From: an uncultured Acidimicrobiales bacterium
Lineage (GTDB): Bacteria > Actinomycetota > Acidimicrobiia > Acidimicrobiales > SZUA-35
Length of the DNA stretch: 64,000 bases
Direction: 5' to 3'
Assembly (NCBI GenBank): GCA_938002965.1
Contig: CALKZY010000013.1
Location: 62,001-126,000 of the forward strand
In this document: piece after piece, positions 60,523 through 64,000 of the stretch
How positions within the stretch are numbered: position 1 is the first letter of the stretch
Layout of the letters: each line of letters starts with the position of its first letter
Notes under the pieces: generated by a model
Database searches by the model: none
Told to the model about the DNA's origin: nothing
The model's input: the letters and a program-made list of their open reading frames with translations, nothing else
Program-made: the position numbers and the translations under genes

Positions 60523-62127
60523 TCAGTTCACGTCAAAGACGTGGATCACGGGAACCGGGGCGTAGATGTTCTGGGACAGGTCGGCCTTCCACTGCACGAT
60601 GTACATCCGCCTCGATGCCTCGTCGTACGACAGCGACGACAGCAGCCAGTCACAGGTTGGGATGAGATAGTCCATTGGGTTCCACGTCCGGTACGGCTCA
60701 ACGTCCCAAGGCTGGATCTCGCCGGCGGCCACCCGGGCCAGGTCAGCCGGATCGTAGAACAAGACCCGAGGCGCATAAGGAGCGCCTAGATAACCCTTGC
60801 CCGAGTTGCAGTCGCCCGGTTCAGGTTCGCCGTAGCGGGAGCCTTCAAGGCTCTCGTTGCCGGTTACCACAATGGCGTCGACTCCGTCGGAAGTGGTTAT
60901 CCAATCAGCACCGGGGCTGAGGTTGGTTTGTTCGTGACCGATCAGCTTGTGGTTCGGGTACGGGTAGTTGGTAAGTTCGATGGCGTCGAGCCGAGTCAAG
61001 GGCTCTGCCTGATCAGGCGCGGTGTAGGCGAAGAACGGTGGACCCCAGCTGTTCCTGCTTCCAGTGGCGTTGTGCTGAAATCCGGACAGCAGGCGATGCC
61101 CGTCAAAGTGCTGATCGGCGAAATCGACAGGTGCTGTGAATAGGTAACCTGACGTTTCGGCCATGTCGTAGTCACCTAGGTGCCAGGGGCCCTGCGGGTC
61201 GGGGTTCGACAGGTCGAGGCTTGAATGACCGTGGCTGGGCACATCGGTCTCGGCCACGTGGTAGTACTGCCAGGCCGACCAATGCAGCCGCGGCCCAATC
61301 GAGCTGTCGACCACTTCAAGACCGCCGAAACGAAATTCGTTGATGCCGCCCACGTCACTGCTACCGATGTACTGCATGGCTCGGCCGTTGGTGATGTCGG
61401 AGAACGGCTGCAGGAACTCGGCCACCGGAAGACCTTCGGTGCTTCCGAAGTGAAGTTCCGGCTCCGGGATGTCGATCTCGGCGATACCCGGGTTTTGTAG
61501 CGGGTGGCCGGCCACGAACAGCGAGCCTCGGAAGGCATCGGTGTTGCCCGGATCCCCGTAGGGGTTGAAAGCCGCCGCCCGGCCGCCGTAGGCGAATGAG
61601 GACCCACCACTGTCATCGGCCGGGGCCATGAACGCACCGCGATAGGTGAAGTCGGCCTCAGTGAGCTGCCGGTCAGAGTTGGGTTGCGTTGTCGGCGGCT
61701 GACTTGTCGAGGGCTGAGTAGTGGGAGATTGTGTCGTCGGTGGCTGTGTTGTTGGCAGTTGCGTCGTCGGCGAGACAGACGTTGGAGGTAGCGTCGTCGT
61801 CGCTTCAGTGGTCGGCGGCTGGCTCGTCGGCGTTTGGGTAGTGGTTGTCGACTCGTTGCACTTCTTCGGTCCGCGACTCGGATCCGAAGAGTGAGGACAC
61901 CCCGGCTCAGCCGCGGCCGACGACGGACCGGAGCCGGTCATCCCGAACAATGCCCCGGCTAGAAGTCCGGCCATTGTGCACACCACGGCCAGAAACCGGC
62001 GCGAGCTGGTATGCGACGAGGTAGGCGAGGACGACTTCTGATCTGAAGTTGTCTCGATACTGGCGGACCAGAACTCGGCGAACTTGGCGTCGTCGGCCTC
62101 GGTAGTGGGGTCGTTGTCAGGAAACAT
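60523..62127 (-). CDS. Exported protein with Thr/Pro-rich linker and beta-rich C-terminal domain
   Basis: About 534 residues from ATG 62127. A cytoplasmic stretch with many Ser/Thr precedes a membrane helix (about 46-64). A Thr/Pro/Gln linker (about 90-150; repeats of TTQPP and TTQLP) leads to a C-terminal part of about 380 residues with strands and repeated aromatic/Gly turns (FRGSLFVAGHPLQNPG, PWHLGDYDMAETSGY). No catalytic motif is recognised. It resembles the other large exported protein in its Thr-rich linker, so both may be surface proteins. Confidence 0.75.
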   Translation of the reverse strand: MFPDNDPTTEADDAKFAEFWSASIETTSDQKSSSPTSSHTSSRRFLAVVCTMAGLLAGALFGMTGSGPSSAAAEPGCPHSSDPSRGPKKCNESTTTTQTPTSQPPTTEATTTLPPTSVSPTTQLPTTQPPTTQSPTTQPSTSQPPTTQPNSDRQLTEADFTYRGAFMAPADDSGGSSFAYGGRAAAFNPYGDPGNTDAFRGSLFVAGHPLQNPGIAEIDIPEPELHFGSTEGLPVAEFLQPFSDITNGRAMQYIGSSDVGGINEFRFGGLEVVDSSIGPRLHWSAWQYYHVAETDVPSHGHSSLDLSNPDPQGPWHLGDYDMAETSGYLFTAPVDFADQHFDGHRLLSGFQHNATGSRNSWGPPFFAYTAPDQAEPLTRLDAIELTNYPYPNHKLIGHEQTNLSPGADWITTSDGVDAIVVTGNESLEGSRYGEPEPGDCNSGKGYLGAPYAPRVLFYDPADLARVAAGEIQPWDVEPYRTWNPMDYLIPTCDWLLSSLSYDEASRRMYIVQWKADLSQNIYAPVPVIHVFDVN

Positions 62128-62203
62128 ACTCACCCAACGCCACCGGCGGCAGTTCGGTTCCAAAGAAATCGCGGAAAATTTGCCGCCTAGTTCAGACCAG
62201 CGG

Positions 62204-63172
62204 CTAGCGCAGCTTGACTCCGGCCGCCACCGGGTCAAATCCTTCCGGCCACGTCGTGTGCTTGTCAGCGGAAACTCCGCCAAAGTCCGCCTGCCGCATG
62301 TAGGCACCAGACAACTTCGCACCGCTCAGATCGGCCTCACGAAGATTGGCGAATGACAGCGTGGCCCCACGTAGATTCGCCCGGCACAAATCGGCACCGG
62401 CCAAGGTGGCCCTGCGAAGGTCCGCGTCCATCAGGTTTGCCTCACAGAGGTTCGCGTCGGACAGATCCGCTTCGGCCATCTCGGCGTGACGAAAGTCGGC
62501 TGACGCCAAGTTCAGATCGCGCAGAACTGATCCGACCAAGTTGGCCGACTGCAGATCGGACTTCGACAAGACCACTCTGGTCAAGACAACCTCGGTCAAG
62601 TTCACCCCCGTGAGATAGGCCTGGGACAAGTTGGCCCCGACCAGGTGGACCGACCGAAGGTCTGAACCACTCAAGTTGGCGCCGGTCAAGTCTGCATTCT
62701 CAACATCGAGATCGCTCAGATTCGCTCCAGTGAGGTCGACACCAACGGCGGTTGCGTCAGTCAAGTCGGCGCCAAGCAGGTTGACTTCGCGGGTTTGAGC
62801 TGATGAAAGGTCGGCTCCGGTGAGGTCGGCCAGCGAGAGATCAGCAGAGTGAAGATCAGCGCCAACCAGTTCGGCGCCGGGCAAATCGGCTGAAGCCAAG
62901 TCGGCGCCGTCCAAGATCGACTGGCGCAGCTTGGCACCGCTCAGATTGGCTTCCCGCAGGTTGGCGCCGCTGAGGTTCGCCCCGGTCAGATCTGCCTGGC
63001 TCAAGTCGGCACCCCCGAGGTCAGCTCCAAGGAGATCCACAGCGACAAGCATTGCACCAGCCAGGTTGGCCCCACTCAAGTCAATGGTTTCGACCGCTCG
63101 CCCCTGCACCCACTCGTTCCACTGTTCCGGCCCACCGGCCAGGAGACGCTCAAGTAGTCGAAGATCGGCCAC
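62204..63172 (-). CDS. Pentapeptide-repeat protein
   Basis: From GTG 63172 the protein has 322 residues, about 45 of them in a non-repeat N-terminal part and then about 50 tandem A(D/N)LXX pentapeptides, forming a right-handed quadrilateral beta-helix. Such folds occur in DNA-gyrase-protecting Qnr/MfpA proteins and in many proteins of unknown role. It is the second gene of a pair with the HNH-like gene (10-bp gap), suggesting co-transcription. Confidence 0.9.
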   Translation of the reverse strand: MADLRLLERLLAGGPEQWNEWVQGRAVETIDLSGANLAGAMLVAVDLLGADLGGADLSQADLTGANLSGANLREANLSGAKLRQSILDGADLASADLPGAELVGADLHSADLSLADLTGADLSSAQTREVNLLGADLTDATAVGVDLTGANLSDLDVENADLTGANLSGSDLRSVHLVGANLSQAYLTGVNLTEVVLTRVVLSKSDLQSANLVGSVLRDLNLASADFRHAEMAEADLSDANLCEANLMDADLRRATLAGADLCRANLRGATLSFANLREADLSGAKLSGAYMRQADFGGVSADKHTTWPEGFDPVAAGVKLR

Positions 63173-63182
63173 GAAACCGCCG

Positions 63183-63692
63183 TCACTTTCCGGAGTGGAG
63201 CAACAGCAAATACTGGCCGCCGCCAGGCTCGATGCTGGTAGTGCACTCGAGCGACGGTTCCAAGCGCGAAACACGATCAAGCAGCCACGCTGCCGCCGCT
63301 TCGGCGTCGGGCTCAGTCGGACAGCGACCCATGGCCTCACGCCCGCCTTTGCGGCTGAGCCGTTCAACACTGGTGATGATGACGGCCGGGTCAGCCACAA
63401 ACAACTCGTCAGGCCAAGCGATCTCCGGCTGCCTGGCCCCTTTGCCGGTATTGCAGGCTCGGTGAGCCAAGCGAGGTTCCAGCGGCACGCCCTGAGACCT
63501 CGACTTGGTCTTCGACTTGGCCTTGGTGACACGAGAGTCGACGCTGGGACCGAGGTCGTCGTTTACCGACCGGTCGGCGTCAACCGGTTCATCACACAGC
63601 CAGCACCGCCAGCCGTCCCGCTCACCGACCTCATCGATGCTGCGGGCATTGGGATCCTGATTGGCCTTGGCCTTCTTCGACGCCCGAGACAT
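63183..63692 (-). CDS. HNH-like nuclease domain protein
   Basis: A 169-residue protein from ATG 63692, which lies 7 nt after TAGTAT (63700-63705). It has RDGWRCWLCDEPVD (CxxC) and LEPRLAHRACNTGKGARQP, the second half of an HNH-type zinc site (H and Cys, then Asn). The C-terminal half is a helix-strand region (DELFVADPAVIITSVERLSR) ending LLLLHSGK. Conservation of the catalytic His is uncertain because only one Cys follows His in the second half. Possibly acts with the pentapeptide protein. Confidence 0.8.
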   Translation of the reverse strand: MSRASKKAKANQDPNARSIDEVGERDGWRCWLCDEPVDADRSVNDDLGPSVDSRVTKAKSKTKSRSQGVPLEPRLAHRACNTGKGARQPEIAWPDELFVADPAVIITSVERLSRKGGREAMGRCPTEPDAEAAAAWLLDRVSRLEPSLECTTSIEPGGGQYLLLLHSGK

Positions 63693-63744
63693 GCCCTGCA
63701 TACTACCGGGTCGATTCAGGGCACGAAGTGTGGGACGCTAGTTC

Positions 63745-64000
63745 GTGGCATTCGGTCAGTCTTCCGGTCCCCCGGCGACGGGTAAACAGTTGAACGAGCT
63801 GTTGGAGTTGCTCTCAGCCGCCGGGCACAGCGACTTTCGCGACGCCCGAGGCCCGATGGGATTCAACCAACGTCAAGCTGGTGGCAAGTTCACCAGGGAT
63901 GAGGCCGACGAGTTCATCGAACAACTTCAAACCGAGGTGTATGGCGACGGCCCGCCAGCCGGGTCACGCCCACCCGACGCCTCCCGCAGTGCTTCACGCG
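63745..64000 (+). CDS. Conserved actinobacterial hypothetical protein (partial, cut by the window end)
   Basis: GTG at 63745 begins MAFGQSSGPPATGKQLNELL followed by GHSDFRDARGPMGFNQRQAG and GKFTRDEADEFIEQLQ; the frame is open to the edge of the window. The opening resembles a conserved small hypothetical protein of actinobacteria with a helix followed by a disordered tail. Divergent from the HNH-like gene by 52 bp. Confidence 0.8.
   Translation, partial: MAFGQSSGPPATGKQLNELLELLSAAGHSDFRDARGPMGFNQRQAGGKFTRDEADEFIEQLQTEVYGDGPPAGSRPPDASRSASR

Noticed and set aside
1-64000. CRISPR arrays, rRNA genes, complete insertion sequences, integrases and prophage structural genes
   Set aside because: None seen. 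The only transposase trace is the IS3 relic at 47890-48075, and the only RNA gene is tRNA-Lys.

Overview
The window is GC-rich chromosomal DNA of an actinobacterium, most likely of the Acidimicrobiia or a close relative. The lineage call rests on several things seen together: a mycothiol glycosyltransferase (mshA) followed by a YbjN gene, an RsiG-type anti-sigma protein, a 13E12/DUF222 HNH nuclease under an actinobacterial LexA box, DUF4214, a split b6f-like cytochrome b operon, and many start codons placed 6-8 nt after a TANNNT box (leaderless promoters). No marker RNA is present, so the assignment is inference.

Layout. 0-6.1 kb (minus) is a quinol:cytochrome c reductase operon with two uncharacterised membrane subunits, a 2[4Fe-4S] ferredoxin, b6-like and subunit-IV-like halves of cytochrome b, a Rieske protein and a diheme cytochrome c. 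6.4-7.5 kb is a decayed DUF222/HNH gene. 7.6-19.7 kb holds an SGNH hydrolase, an Lrp regulator, an SMP-30-like protein, a crotonase, an unusual two-part flavoprotein reductase, a UvrD-like helicase with an HRDC domain, a membrane cytochrome c sharing its N-terminal motif with the cytochrome b half, and a secreted metalloprotease with DUF4214. 19.7-24.9 kb carries the haem genes hemB, hemD and hemC with a TetR-like regulator, a MaoC hydratase and rex. 25-43.6 kb is mostly housekeeping: acyl-CoA ligase, SAM hydrolase, proC, YbjN, mshA, rsiG, a CdsA-like protein, moaD, a CrtI-like oxidoreductase, a phosphoglycerate-mutase-like protein, a zinc peptidase, cydAB, a 1-Cys peroxiredoxin, the intact LexA-controlled HNH gene and a lipoprotein.

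43.7-48.1 kb lies just downstream of the only RNA gene, tRNA-Lys(UUU), and looks like a small accessory hotspot. It has one large gene coding for a PD-(D/E)XK nuclease joined to a P-loop NTPase and winged helices (a candidate single-gene defence system), surrounded by fragments (WD40, possible SUKH, inositol monophosphatase, DUF4160, IS3) and a DUF2442 gene. 48.2-64 kb carries a large metalloprotease-like protein, an alditol-oxidase-like flavoprotein, an RNA uracil methyltransferase, three large exported proteins (two with Thr-rich linkers), a duplicated gene fragment, a thioredoxin-fold gene with an in-frame TGA exactly at its CxxC position, and an HNH-like/pentapeptide-repeat pair.

Two respiratory ends of the chain are represented: the b6f-like complex with its cytochromes c, and cytochrome bd (cydAB). 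The redox repressor Rex sits beside the haem genes, as is common in actinobacteria, although hemA is missing from the cluster. The most interesting items are the tRNA-adjacent nuclease-NTPase, the b6-type cytochrome b with a heme-ci-type cysteine, the N-terminal motif shared by two respiratory proteins 13 kb apart, the RsiG protein with two c-di-GMP motifs, and the TGA-containing redoxin.
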